15,748 nucleotides of DNA from positions 31,233 to 46,980 of the forward strand of contig JAHYZB010000087.1 of the NCBI GenBank assembly GCA_019424645.1, written 5' to 3'. The notes under the pieces were generated by a model. It was given only the letters and a program-made list of their open reading frames with translations, did no database searches and was not told the origin of the DNA. The position numbers and the translations under genes were made by a program. Shown here piece by piece: positions 10,601 to 15,748 of the stretch. How positions within the stretch are numbered: position 1 is the stretch's first letter; every line of letters starts with the position of its first letter. Origin of the DNA: Oxalobacter formigenes. GTDB lineage: Bacteria; Pseudomonadota; Gammaproteobacteria; Burkholderiales; Burkholderiaceae_D.

Positions 10601-13600
10601 TGCAGGTGTCTTGCTCTGGTCGGTATGGGCCATATCGGAACCGGTAATCCCGAAAGTGAAAGTTTCCCCTTTCGGGCCACCATTCGCGACCACGCCGGTA
10701 TCGGCATCCACGACATCTGTCGTCTTGTTGATTTGGGCAGAATCGGTTGTTTTGATATCTTCCGTAATCGTCAATTCCGGTTTCGGAAGAGTCAGCGACG
10801 GCTTGTCGTTGGTGCCGTCGATAATGACGGAAACCGGCGCAGATACGCTCGTTCCGCCCTCGGGATCGGTGACGGTAATGTTGAAGCTGCTTTTGACGCT
10901 TTCACCCTGATTGAGTCCGTCAGCCTTGTTGCCGACTGTAAATTTGTATTCACCGGTATGAATGTTCATTTCGAATGTGCCTGTATCCACCTTGATAAGC
11001 TGCCACTGGCTGCCATCCACGTGAGTTTCAATCGTGCCCGCGTCACCACTGCTGAAAGTCGCCCTGAACGTGTATTTTCCGTCCGCATAATCCCTGGCGA
11101 AATGACTGTCGACGTCGGTAATTTCGATTTTGCCGATAGCCGTCAGCAGGTGCTGGCCTCCCCCTGTCCCCCCGTCGGCCGTTGGCTTGTTGCCGCCAAA
11201 AACGCCATCTTCCTTCAGATGCATGTCGGCAGTGCCACCGGTAATGACAGGTATGTCATTGGCGCCGTGAATGTTGACTGCGATATTTTCCTCGCGACTT
11301 GCACCATGTTCATCCGTGACTCTCACCGTGTAATGCAGGTCTTTCGTTACGCCTCTGTCAAGCGCCTGAACCACGGAACTGTCGTTGTCGACCGTAAACG
11401 AATACCTGCCCGTCACCGGATCAATCGTCAGCGTTCCGTAATCACTTTTGACCGACGTGACCGGATTGCCGTTTTCATCCTGGCCCAAGCTGTATTTCAG
11501 CACTGCACCATGGTCGTCATCCTGTCCGCTGGCCTGTCCCGAAACCATATCGACGTAACCGGTTGCTGAATCCGCGCCTTTTTCATACACGTCAAGTTCC
11601 GGCTTGTCGACCGTCAGGGTCGGCCGGTCATTGGCGCCTTCAATCGTCAAATCGATCGTCTGGTGTGCCTGCGCACCATGCGCATCGGTCACTGTGACCG
11701 TAAAAGAAAAATCGAACTTCTCGCCTTGTGCCAGATGATTGGCCCTGTCACTGTCCAGCACAAACGTATAGTCACCCGTTACCGTATTAAACGTCAGTGT
11801 ACCGACATTGGTCCTGATTACGTACTCATCGGCATTGTCCGGATTGCGGCCTTCATTGACGATGTCGATCGTTTCCGTGATTTGAACACCATTGTCCGTC
11901 ACCGGAATACCATCGCCCGTATACAGGCCGACAGTCACGTTCGAGCCGCCTGCCGTGGCATCTTTGCCCAGTTCCACGTCGAGTATCCGGTCAAGATTGC
12001 CGTCCAGATCGGTATCCGTCACGTTGATTTTGCCACTGACACTGACGCGGTGATGAGAGTCAGACACGGAACCGTCGTGTCCCATGTCGTCCGTCGTGCC
12101 GGTATTGCCATCATGAACCCCTTCCTCGCGAAGGTGAACTTTGTCGCCGGAAATCTGCGGGCCGTCGTTCGTGCCCACAATATGGATGTCGACCGGCGCG
12201 AATACCGCTCCATTATGGCCGTCACTTACTTCGATGATGAAATTCAGATCGAGATAATTCCCCCCCTGTTCAGGATGTGCCGGATCGAATGCGACCCGAT
12301 GGCCTTCGTCATATTCGGAAAGGCTGTTGACCGCCGAGTCATCCAGATCGAAATGATACGTATAGGTAACCGCTCCGTTCGCAGCGGTTTTCGGCGTCAC
12401 CGTCAGGGTGCCGAAATCCGTTACCAGTGTCATGACACCTTCTCCATCGACGACCACCCCTGAAAGTGGCTGCCCCGATTTATCAGTAATCGTCGCCGTC
12501 AGGGTGTCATGGACATCGATATCCTTGACGGTAAAAGAACTTTCTGCGCTCAATGTTCCCCTGATTTGTGCCTGATTATGGCCTTCGGCCACACCATCGT
12601 TGATGCCGGTTCGGGTAAAGTCACCCACGCCCGATTCCTTCAGACTCAGCACACTTGCCATCGACGTGATGACCGGAGCGTCATTCGTCCCCGTTACGAT
12701 TACCGAAATAGTCTGCGTATGGGAAGAGCCGTGTTCATCGGTCGTCGTGATATCGAATGTTTCAGTGTGCCTGTCCCCTTCGGACATGCCCTGTACCGTC
12801 GAACTCGTGTTATCCAGCTCATAGCTACAGGTTCCATCGGGATGCAATGTCAGCGTTCCGTACTCCGTCGTAAATGTCGCATCACTCGCATTTTCACCCA
12901 GATGGCCATCGGCCTTTTCGATTGGCTCTTTTCCGTTTTTATCGGCAATTGTCAGCGTCTGGCTGCCGCCGTCCCCATCCGGATCGGTAACAGTGAAATG
13001 ACCTGTTATGGCCGTACTGGCGTCTTCGGCAATGCCGTTTCCCTTGTCCCATCCAATCGACAGCTCCGGCATATCGTTCGTACCGGTCACCGTCACCGTA
13101 ATGACCTGCTGTGCCGTCATCCCCCTGCCATCATCGACCGTGACAATGAATTTTTCGATAACCGTTTCGCCCTGGGACAGGCTGTTGGCACGATTATCGT
13201 TATCAAGCCTGTAAACGTAATCTCCATCGGCATCGATCGTCAGCGAACCGTAGCGGCCTTCAGCCGTCCCACTGCCTGCGCCGCCTGCCCCTGCCGGTTT
13301 GACGGTGTACGTCAGATTATCGCCATTGGTATCCGAACCGGCAACATGCCCCTGTACCATCGGGATACCCGAATACGTCGCATTGGGATTGGCACCCGGT
13401 ATCGTCAAATCATTCCCCCTGACCCCGGCTTCCCGTACTGAAACGGACAAATCACTCGCGGCCGCATCGATTTCCGGTGCCGTATCCAGAATGCCGTCAT
13501 AAACATATTCCCGTGGCACCGGACTGGAAAAAGTCGTCGTCTCGAACCCCGGAGTCAGCTTACCCATTGCGGCATCCTGATTTACGACAACGAACGAATG

Positions 13601-13963
13601 GGAACCTGAATGGCTGGAATCCCCCGCCACATTGGCTTCCACACCGGCAGCGGTTGCTTCGGCAACATACGTCGGATCGTCGCCCGCTTCGATCATCGTC
13701 TGAAGATCGGCAACAGTGGGGGTATTCACCTGTCTGGTTTCAGCAGCCTGGTCAAAAACCGATGGGTCGAGCATCAGGCTGTCACCACTTCCCACTGTAG
13801 CAAAATTGCCGTTGTTGAATACGATATGCACCGTACTGCCGTCACTTGCCTGGATGACTTCATTGGCTTGTACCGGATCTCCGGTTCGCAAGACACGCAC
13901 CTCGCCTTTATCATTTTTTGCCGTCGTCGTTCCGTTAAGCGCCCTTACGATTCCGATTGCCAT
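4700..13963 (-). CDS. Giant LapA-like RTX adhesin, 3,087 residues, complete
   Basis: The ATG at 13961-13963 is chosen because AGAGG lies seven bases upstream (13971-13975) and the paralogous adhesin opens with the same MAIGI residues; an upstream in-frame TTG at 14005 adds only 14 unsupported residues. Domain order: retention module (1-145) with TAAG at 104-107; about 20 VCBS/cadherin-like domains (~160-2897) of roughly 112-180 residues, most closing on a GTNDxP-type motif and containing YGTLTID...G.Y.YTLDN; five RTX nonapeptides (2916-2960); and a C-terminal type I secretion signal (DTFRW, then DFH..., DVLDLSDIL, to the end). Only two cysteines occur. By family, it is a long surface filament for biofilm or host adhesion, exported by an ABC-type secretion system and stiffened by calcium. 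The transporter is not in the window. Confidence 0.93.
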   Translation of the reverse strand: MAIGIVRALNGTTTAKNDKGEVRVLRTGDPVQANEVIQASDGSTVHIVFNNGNFATVGSGDSLMLDPSVFDQAAETRQVNTPTVADLQTMIEAGDDPTYVAEATAAGVEANVAGDSSHSGSHSFVVVNQDAAMGKLTPGFETTTFSSPVPREYVYDGILDTAPEIDAAASDLSVSVREAGVRGNDLTIPGANPNATYSGIPMVQGHVAGSDTNGDNLTYTVKPAGAGGAGSGTAEGRYGSLTIDADGDYVYRLDNDNRANSLSQGETVIEKFIVTVDDGRGMTAQQVITVTVTGTNDMPELSIGWDKGNGIAEDASTAITGHFTVTDPDGDGGSQTLTIADKNGKEPIEKADGHLGENASDATFTTEYGTLTLHPDGTCSYELDNTSSTVQGMSEGDRHTETFDITTTDEHGSSHTQTISVIVTGTNDAPVITSMASVLSLKESGVGDFTRTGINDGVAEGHNQAQIRGTLSAESSFTVKDIDVHDTLTATITDKSGQPLSGVVVDGEGVMTLVTDFGTLTVTPKTAANGAVTYTYHFDLDDSAVNSLSEYDEGHRVAFDPAHPEQGGNYLDLNFIIEVSDGHNGAVFAPVDIHIVGTNDGPQISGDKVHLREEGVHDGNTGTTDDMGHDGSVSDSHHRVSVSGKINVTDTDLDGNLDRILDVELGKDATAGGSNVTVGLYTGDGIPVTDNGVQITETIDIVNEGRNPDNADEYVIRTNVGTLTFNTVTGDYTFVLDSDRANHLAQGEKFDFSFTVTVTDAHGAQAHQTIDLTIEGANDRPTLTVDKPELDVYEKGADSATGYVDMVSGQASGQDDDHGAVLKYSLGQDENGNPVTSVKSDYGTLTIDPVTGRYSFTVDNDSSVVQALDRGVTKDLHYTVRVTDEHGASREENIAVNIHGANDIPVITGGTADMHLKEDGVFGGNKPTADGGTGGGQHLLTAIGKIEITDVDSHFARDYADGKYTFRATFSSGDAGTIETHVDGSQWQLIKVDTGTFEMNIHTGEYKFTVGNKADGLNQGESVKSSFNITVTDPEGGTSVSAPVSVIIDGTNDKPSLTLPKPELTITEDIKTTDSAQINKTTDVVDADTGVVANGGPKGETFTFGITGSDMAHTDQSKTPAMSGSLHGEYGTLTIDSSTGKYTYTLDDNVKVHGLTEAQKVQEVFHIVVRDSSGAFDIRDVVVKINGTNDAPTFGTGSTVVVTESGVASGGNILTEGVNHASGIIRFSDVDSPQEKLVCTMTNPGASGIDSSGIQTLVTKYGTFTLDTRTGEYTFTLNNDALEVQQLNAGELLNASNTSELRLNLKVTDEYGASSTSSVQAQIRGTNDVPHLTLNQPSLGVTEDDALTASGTVSVSDPDAGGVKGESFTYGLTGQTSVEGNTPVMSSSMAGTYGTLSIDPATGKYTFTLDNGNQAVQSLREGETRTETFHVAVKDSQGAFDIKDVTVTIHGKDDSIRIDSADAQVIQIMEAGVNFNTNIDNQALGTVAGDFRVTPVDNPVDGNGINHLKYGFRDADGHFHEGSLETAYGTLTIDANGHYAFTLAFEGDAGARVNALNAGELFRLTGIELAVRDDRHPDNMLTGQKLDIYIHGANDRPHFTVELTSGATSPETLTENGNRLIHGQLQADDPDAQHHPGDLVFSIESDGKLVQVMEGKYGVLELGKDGSYQYTIIHPELLESLNPGQNLTRSALAQEEFHIRVTDPLKAYSSGNLVIDVTGSADDPVVTVRGGTVVFEDAGVDINHAATDPSIGGNLVLEQIVDAEDRGSVSWSNQGQTGFADGTNGQPLGTLTVNSDGSYTYTLSANGSDFVQSMNEGDVRYETFRVQATIEGGKTIGQDITIEIRGSNDKPLIGMAEDASFIGKVRQDVFDDKDTSDIDNPGVIFTGTLNGAHMSDVDDTGGLRYMLTGQDGKPVSELKTTFGTIVLTYEMNADGTVTTHYKYTLDNESADLDAALKAAQEAGKLLSDSAKVVVVDQHGAVSEGSRDINITIEQPDPDQGGTEPGKGLAFDDVNSILSGSVSEDGRDVPGTPQVEGTVFEGQLQTKWGDGTTGDSPDRVFGIQGADGKQIQSSVADGNLVSIEGKFGYLVIDPVTGKYAYTLYNGENGKPGLVQSMADGETATEDFTLMLNGQVVKNIDGSEVKIEIAIHGTNDVPVITAATDSAINETGRDGLTSSMTATGTVTATDIDHALGSDGKPTGGTETVKYYFLDGNGNPVTSMETQYGSVEIDASGKYTYHLNTAKLSPDLLYTDAGGNQVWHLNAEASLSEIFRVVAFDGKEYSESQNVTVNINGTNYAPEVIASDVTLGVTEDGTVMTGSGSLGELFRDDQGISGLTFTVDGKTVAQGTYGSLQLVDGKYIYTLNNADDAVQGLDGKNGGTDTFVITAKDGHGVTQNVTVTVNVTGTDDLPTLTVGDVITVREGNTDTFEGVAKGFDNDFSDQGHLSYHFGTDADGKPILEVTNEYGTFTIDPATGKYTFTLDNSSDTVRAMAPGELYEIMQKVYVTDTQGHNTSHDLTIDITGVATAPDNPVVTPDNANAPLLEEATGAGAVFSGSASAHAVDTGSRAPSYAFLSEDGKLLTDMVGTYGRISIDPVTGKYTYTLDNSQDATQSLGNGQSGTDRFHVVAVNGVGMHSGTTDVTVHVEGTNDAPFIRSATSNVNDNTGNVSFTDVDVNDTHTFSIIVDGVSHAVTLNQAGTEGHVEIDGLGSFTLTGTDGKNGQHDWSYLFDASDEAKGQVAAGTTDIVNVRIQVSDGLDSVTTGNLAVGIEGSNTLLAEAPSASLSLSDLQASPMVSGTLPAADSEGDLLAYRFDHMNESGDIAGKYGSLHVDEVTHDYRYTLDMSEASLHEMALASSNGETLKESFDYRLTDQLHPDGVPGSFQINLNDLNIRLGGTETDVLGNSDATHSQVLFGESGNDELHGGHGNDYLSGGDGNDILVGGGGNDILVGGSGSDTFRWHISDLGESGSYGSRIMDFHIGNLNPANGAIDPDGDVLDLSDILSGRVGHQDLIIGGFLNLEVLKYDDGKGTATVKMMVDPDGAAGDVYGSVELATIDMSGIHAVGGVHDQVGNLLQQLIDHSSIKF
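4703..5083 (-). other. C-terminal type I secretion target domain of the centre adhesin
   Basis: Residues 2961-3087 follow the last RTX unit. The pattern of DTFRW, a spacer, MDFHIG, GDVLDLSDILSG, LEVLKYDDGKG and an Asp-rich stretch, ending in a hydrophobic segment (VGNLLQQLIDHSSIKF), matches the C-terminal target domain of the VCA0849-type class of large adhesins. It should be read by the inner-membrane ABC transporter. The family assignment rests on remembered pattern only. Confidence 0.8.
5084..5218 (-). repeat. RTX calcium-binding nonapeptide repeats (five)
   Basis: Residues 2916-2960 read GESGNDELH, GGHGNDYLS, GGDGNDILV, GGGGNDILV and GGSGSDTFR, matching the GGxGxDxUx consensus of RTX proteins. 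These fold as a calcium-dependent beta-roll after secretion and mark the protein as a type I substrate. The block sits directly before the secretion signal. Confidence 0.95.
5273..13486 (-). repeat. Array of about 20 VCBS/cadherin-like domains in the centre adhesin
   Basis: Junction motifs fall near residues 294 (GTNDMP), 425 (GTNDAP), 597 (GTNDGP), 777 (GANDRP), 900 (GANDIP), 1050 (GTNDKP), 1187 (GTNDAP), 1325 (GTNDVP), 1451 (GKDDSI), 1592 (GANDRP), 1719 (GSADDP), 1846 (GSNDKP), 2151 (GTNDVP), 2294 (GTNYAP), 2406 (GTDDLP) and 2648 (GTNDAP), with less regular junctions near 1993, 2524, 2771 and 2897. Core strands repeat YGTLTIDP.TGKYTYTLDN, then GE....F.V.V.D..G. Sequence divergence between units is high, which protects the array against recombination. 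Confidence 0.85.
11249..12676 (-). repeat. Three-domain block in the centre adhesin matching the block in the left adhesin
   Basis: Residues ~430-905 reproduce the order seen twice in the left adhesin. The first domain has APVIT...LSLKESGVG and GHNQAQIRG. The second, long, has VHLREEGVHDG, DSHHRVSVSG and IEGANDRP. The third, shorter, has PTLTV and TDEHGASREENI. The specific second-domain pattern of Asp-X-His-His-Arg followed by a GKI or GDL strand supports common descent rather than generic VCBS similarity. Confidence 0.6.
13529..13963 (-). other. Retention module of the centre adhesin, with LapG-type TAAG site at 13643-13654
   Basis: Residues 1-145 parallel the left adhesin's module: MAIGIVRALNGTTTA, RVLRTGD, GSTVHIVF, GNFATVGS, DPTYVAEATAAG, then HSFVVVNQ and TPGF. 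T104-A105-A106-G107 are encoded at 13643-13654, and cleavage is predicted between A105 and A106. The two modules are far more alike than the rest of the proteins, consistent with both meeting the same pore and protease. The function is inferred from LapA. Confidence 0.82.
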
Positions 13964-14061
13964 GCTGCCGCCTCTTATATCTGTATTAGGAGATACGCTG
14001 GGCAATTTTCAGGTTCAAAAACAATCCAATAAAGAATTGCCAAACATACTGGTGAATATTG

Positions 14062-14100
14062 TCGATTTATTAATAAATACTATCGATATATTAATAAATG
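14062..14100. promoter_or_regulatory. Pair of near-identical 18-bp elements with 21-bp spacing (possible operator)
   Basis: TCGATTTATTAATAAATA (14062-14079) and TCGATATATTAATAAATG (14083-14100) differ at two bases. The first contains the perfect 12-bp palindrome TTTATTAATAAA (14066-14077). The 21-bp offset is about two helical turns, putting both copies on the same DNA face, as is common for operators bound cooperatively by dimers. They lie about 100-140 bases upstream of the adhesin start. Confidence 0.45.
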
Positions 14101-14122
14101 TTATCCAAAATGTTTATGGCAA
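14093..14122 (-). promoter_or_regulatory. Candidate sigma-70 promoter of the centre adhesin
   Basis: On the minus strand, TTGCCA (14117-14122, five of six bases of the -35 consensus) is followed after 18 bases by TTTATT (14093-14098, four of six of the -10). Transcription would start near 14086, leaving a leader of about 120 bases. The -10 overlaps one of the two palindromic 18-mers. In such AT-rich DNA chance matches are frequent, so confidence is low. Confidence 0.28.
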
Positions 14123-14294
14123 AAATGAAAAAATTTTGTCGAAAAGGCAACAATAAAGGCAGAAACTTCAAAAAAAAAGTTATCAAATCGTCAAATTGGA
14201 AAAATAAAGATAAATGTTCAATCTTTTTTTTTAAAACTGAAAGAAATTATCAGTAAATAAATACGGAAAATTGGAAAGTGAATTCTCGCCTTTA

Positions 14295-14338
14295 ACAAGC
14301 GAAACGAACGGAATTTCACCTCCGTTCGTTTCGCTTGT
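14295..14338 (-). terminator. Perfect 18-bp stem-loop after the autotransporter gene (probable terminator)
   Basis: ACAAGCGAAACGAACGGA (14295-14312) and its exact complement (14321-14338) flank an 8-base loop. It lies about 40 bases downstream of the autotransporter stop codon, the usual position for a terminator. In the minus-strand transcript, however, it is followed by UUAAAGGCG, not a clear U-run. It may terminate inefficiently, act with Rho, or protect the mRNA 3' end. Confidence 0.6.
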
Positions 14339-14376
14339 GTGACAATCAAAAAAAGGAATGAAAACGCATTGCCTGT

Positions 14377-15747
14377 TTAAAAGGCATATTTTGCCGTGAC
14401 CATGCCGGTCACCCCTTCATGCTTGCCTGCCATGCCTCTCAGGTTGGCGTCGAACGTCCAGGCTTTTTGCGCCTGCCAGGAAACGCCCAGTTCCAGCAGT
14501 CCGGTCGAACCTTTCATATCAGGTTCGCCCATCGCCACACCATTTAAGGTCGATGCCAGCGACCCCTTGAATTCATGATCCCAGGCCACGCCGACAAAGC
14601 CTTTCACTTTTTCATCAAGCTGATGGTTGTAGCGGACGCCAAGGCGGGAGCGCACTGAATCGGCACTGTCGAAGTGGACTTTCTCATTTGCGCCAGTCGT
14701 GACATTGTCACTGTTTATCTGCGTCCACAAGACCTTGCCATATACATCGACATTGCCTTTGTCGCGCACCGGGATCTTGTAACCGATACCGCCATGTGCG
14801 CCGTAATACCAGACACTTGAATCAAAAGATGCGCCTGCACCCATGTCATTGGTACTGTAATCGGTCTTGACCTTGCCGCCGCGTAACGATCCTTCCAGAT
14901 AGAAGTTGTTGTCGAAGTCATGACGGGCGATCACACCGCCCCCGAAATATTTCGTATTGCCGTCCCCCTTGACCTTGACGGTCGGAAAGCTGTTATAAGC
15001 GTCGTAACTGCCCCAACCCCCTTCAAGGAAAACACCTGCGTGAATCGTGCCTACGGTGGTTTTCTGATGCGTCGCCACACCGCCCATCGCTTCGAAGCCG
15101 TTCGATTTGATGTGGCTGCCTGTCTTGACCTTCTCACTCGTGCCCTGCATGGAAAAGAACGCTTCCGGGCCCGGTTTTTCGATCATGGATAACTTGTCGC
15201 CGAAGCGGGCAACCAGATCGCCACTCTGCATGACGGCTGCCAACCCGGCAATCTGGCCTTCCGCATAAGCCTGTCCATACACGTTTTTGCCTTCCCGGAT
15301 CAGAACCAGCTGACCGGAGACATCCTCAGGCGCACGTGCCGTTGGCGAGGCGGATGGCTCACTTCTCACGACCAGATCATACTGGGTGGCCCCCTGATAG
15401 AAAATGGACGTTTTCTTGCCGTTATCTGCAATCGTTCCCGTCGTTTTGTCGATCAGGATGACTTTTTCCCCATTGCTCAAATGCGCAATTGGTCCTGCTG
15501 CCGCCACATCGACGTGGGAGCCTTCCGTATTGACGGCTGAATTCGAATGCAGCATCACCTCATCTTTCGCCATCCCTGCAGGCAAGTAGAAATACAGGTT
15601 TTTGCCGGACGCATCCAGAGCCGTACCCGTATACGTCGCATCTTTGCCCATCACCCGGATGCCATTAATCGCGAAAGCGCCATCTCCACTTGTGGTCATA
15701 TTGCGGGCGCCACCGAAAATCAGCGTACCCAGCTGGACGCCGGTATC
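14377..15747 (-). CDS. Autotransporter (type V secretion), C-terminal 456 residues; 5' end beyond window
   Basis: The frame is open to the right edge, so the ATG at 15699 is an internal methionine and the true start lies outside. Visible residues 1 to ~130 are the end of a beta-strand-rich passenger (GTLIFGGARN, then ATYTGTALDASGKN, VILIDKTTG). Around 157-182 a helical segment (YGQAYAEGQIAGLAAVMQSG) is likely the linker that threads the barrel. From ~194 to the end is an autotransporter beta-barrel of the usual ~260-residue size, with alternating aromatic/Gly strands (FLEGGWGSYDAY, KYFGGGVIARHDF, WYYGAHGGIGYKIP, FVGVAWDHEFKG) and the terminal Phe (KYAF) needed for Bam-dependent insertion. It is an outer-membrane protein; the passenger's function cannot be told from this part. 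It sits upstream of the adhesins but is probably transcribed separately. Confidence 0.9.
   Translation of the reverse strand, partial: DTGVQLGTLIFGGARNMTTSGDGAFAINGIRVMGKDATYTGTALDASGKNLYFYLPAGMAKDEVMLHSNSAVNTEGSHVDVAAAGPIAHLSNGEKVILIDKTTGTIADNGKKTSIFYQGATQYDLVVRSEPSASPTARAPEDVSGQLVLIREGKNVYGQAYAEGQIAGLAAVMQSGDLVARFGDKLSMIEKPGPEAFFSMQGTSEKVKTGSHIKSNGFEAMGGVATHQKTTVGTIHAGVFLEGGWGSYDAYNSFPTVKVKGDGNTKYFGGGVIARHDFDNNFYLEGSLRGGKVKTDYSTNDMGAGASFDSSVWYYGAHGGIGYKIPVRDKGNVDVYGKVLWTQINSDNVTTGANEKVHFDSADSVRSRLGVRYNHQLDEKVKGFVGVAWDHEFKGSLASTLNGVAMGEPDMKGSTGLLELGVSWQAQKAWTFDANLRGMAGKHEGVTGMVTAKYAF
14380..15168 (-). other. Autotransporter beta-barrel domain
   Basis: The final ~263 residues, from GPEAFFSMQG to KYAF, show about a dozen amphipathic strands separated by turns rich in Gly, Asp and Asn, matching the 12-strand barrel of classical autotransporters. 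SRLGVRYNHQL and the closing GLLELGVSWQ, WTFDANLRGMAGKHEG and VTAKYAF segments are typical of the family's last strands. Confidence 0.85.
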
Positions 15748-15748
15748 G

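Larger units (their letters stand above)
13964..14376. other. AT-rich intergenic region upstream of the centre adhesin
   Basis: This stretch of 413 bases between the autotransporter stop and the adhesin start contains no supportable gene. From the adhesin side it holds the Shine-Dalgarno AGAGG (13971-13975), a pair of palindromic 18-mers (14062-14100), a weak promoter candidate, long homopolymer runs (A9 at 14170-14178, T9 at 14224-14232) and a stem-loop (14295-14338). The A/T tracts are the type expected of curved DNA and of nucleoid-protein silencing, which is inference. Confidence 0.6.

Noticed and set aside
10466..13441. Plus-strand open frames at 10466-11569 (367 codons) and 12509-13441 (310 codons)
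   Set aside because: Both are shadows of the centre adhesin's repeats. The Arg/Ile/Val/Cys-rich translation has no recognisable domain and no supporting ribosome-binding context.
13964..14005. Upstream TTG start at 14005 for the centre adhesin, adding 14 residues
   Set aside because: The added residues are absent in the paralog, the ATG at 13963 has a well-placed AGAGG, and the paralog begins at the equivalent methionine.
14110..14256. Plus-strand 48-codon open frame (MFMAKMKKFCRKGNNKG...)
   Set aside because: Lys/Asn/Phe-rich composition follows from A- and T-tracts, there is no Shine-Dalgarno upstream, and it ends inside the promoter region of a minus-strand gene.
14377..15699. ATG at 15699 as the start of the autotransporter
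   Set aside because: The frame remains open to the window edge with passenger-like sequence, no signal peptide follows this Met, and no ribosome-binding site precedes it.

Overview
The window comes from a Gram-negative proteobacterium. It carries genes for giant calcium-type repeat adhesins of the LapA/type I secretion kind and the outer-membrane barrel of a classical autotransporter. By eye the genes are moderately GC-rich and the two intergenic regions are strongly AT-rich. A Burkholderiales-like or other beta/gammaproteobacterial source is plausible, but the sequence alone does not settle the genus. All three genes lie on the minus strand, so transcription runs right to left.

Right edge (14377 to the end): the 3' part of an autotransporter gene, with the last part of the passenger, a linker helix and the C-terminal beta-barrel ending in Phe. 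A perfect 18-bp stem-loop (14295-14338) follows its stop. An AT-rich intergenic stretch (13964-14376) then leads into the second gene. It holds a weak candidate promoter and two near-identical palindromic 18-mers 21 bp apart.

Centre (4700-13963): one unbroken 3,087-residue adhesin. It has an N-terminal retention module with a TAAG di-alanine site (the LapG-type protease target), about 20 tandem VCBS/cadherin-like domains, five RTX nonapeptides and a C-terminal type I secretion signal. An intrinsic terminator (about 4645-4680) follows.

Left (1-4251): the N-terminal 1,417 residues of a second, paralogous adhesin that runs off the window. It has the same kind of retention module and TAAG site, six VCBS-like domains arranged as two copies of a three-domain block, and then a different repeat family with a period of about 223-226 residues. 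That second family includes a 55-bp stretch repeated exactly.

By analogy with LapA and MapA of Pseudomonas fluorescens, both adhesins should be exported by a type I secretion system, held in the outer membrane by the retention module, and released by periplasmic cleavage at TAAG when c-di-GMP falls. No LapG, LapD or type I transporter gene is in the window. Retention and release are therefore inferred from the N-terminal modules only.
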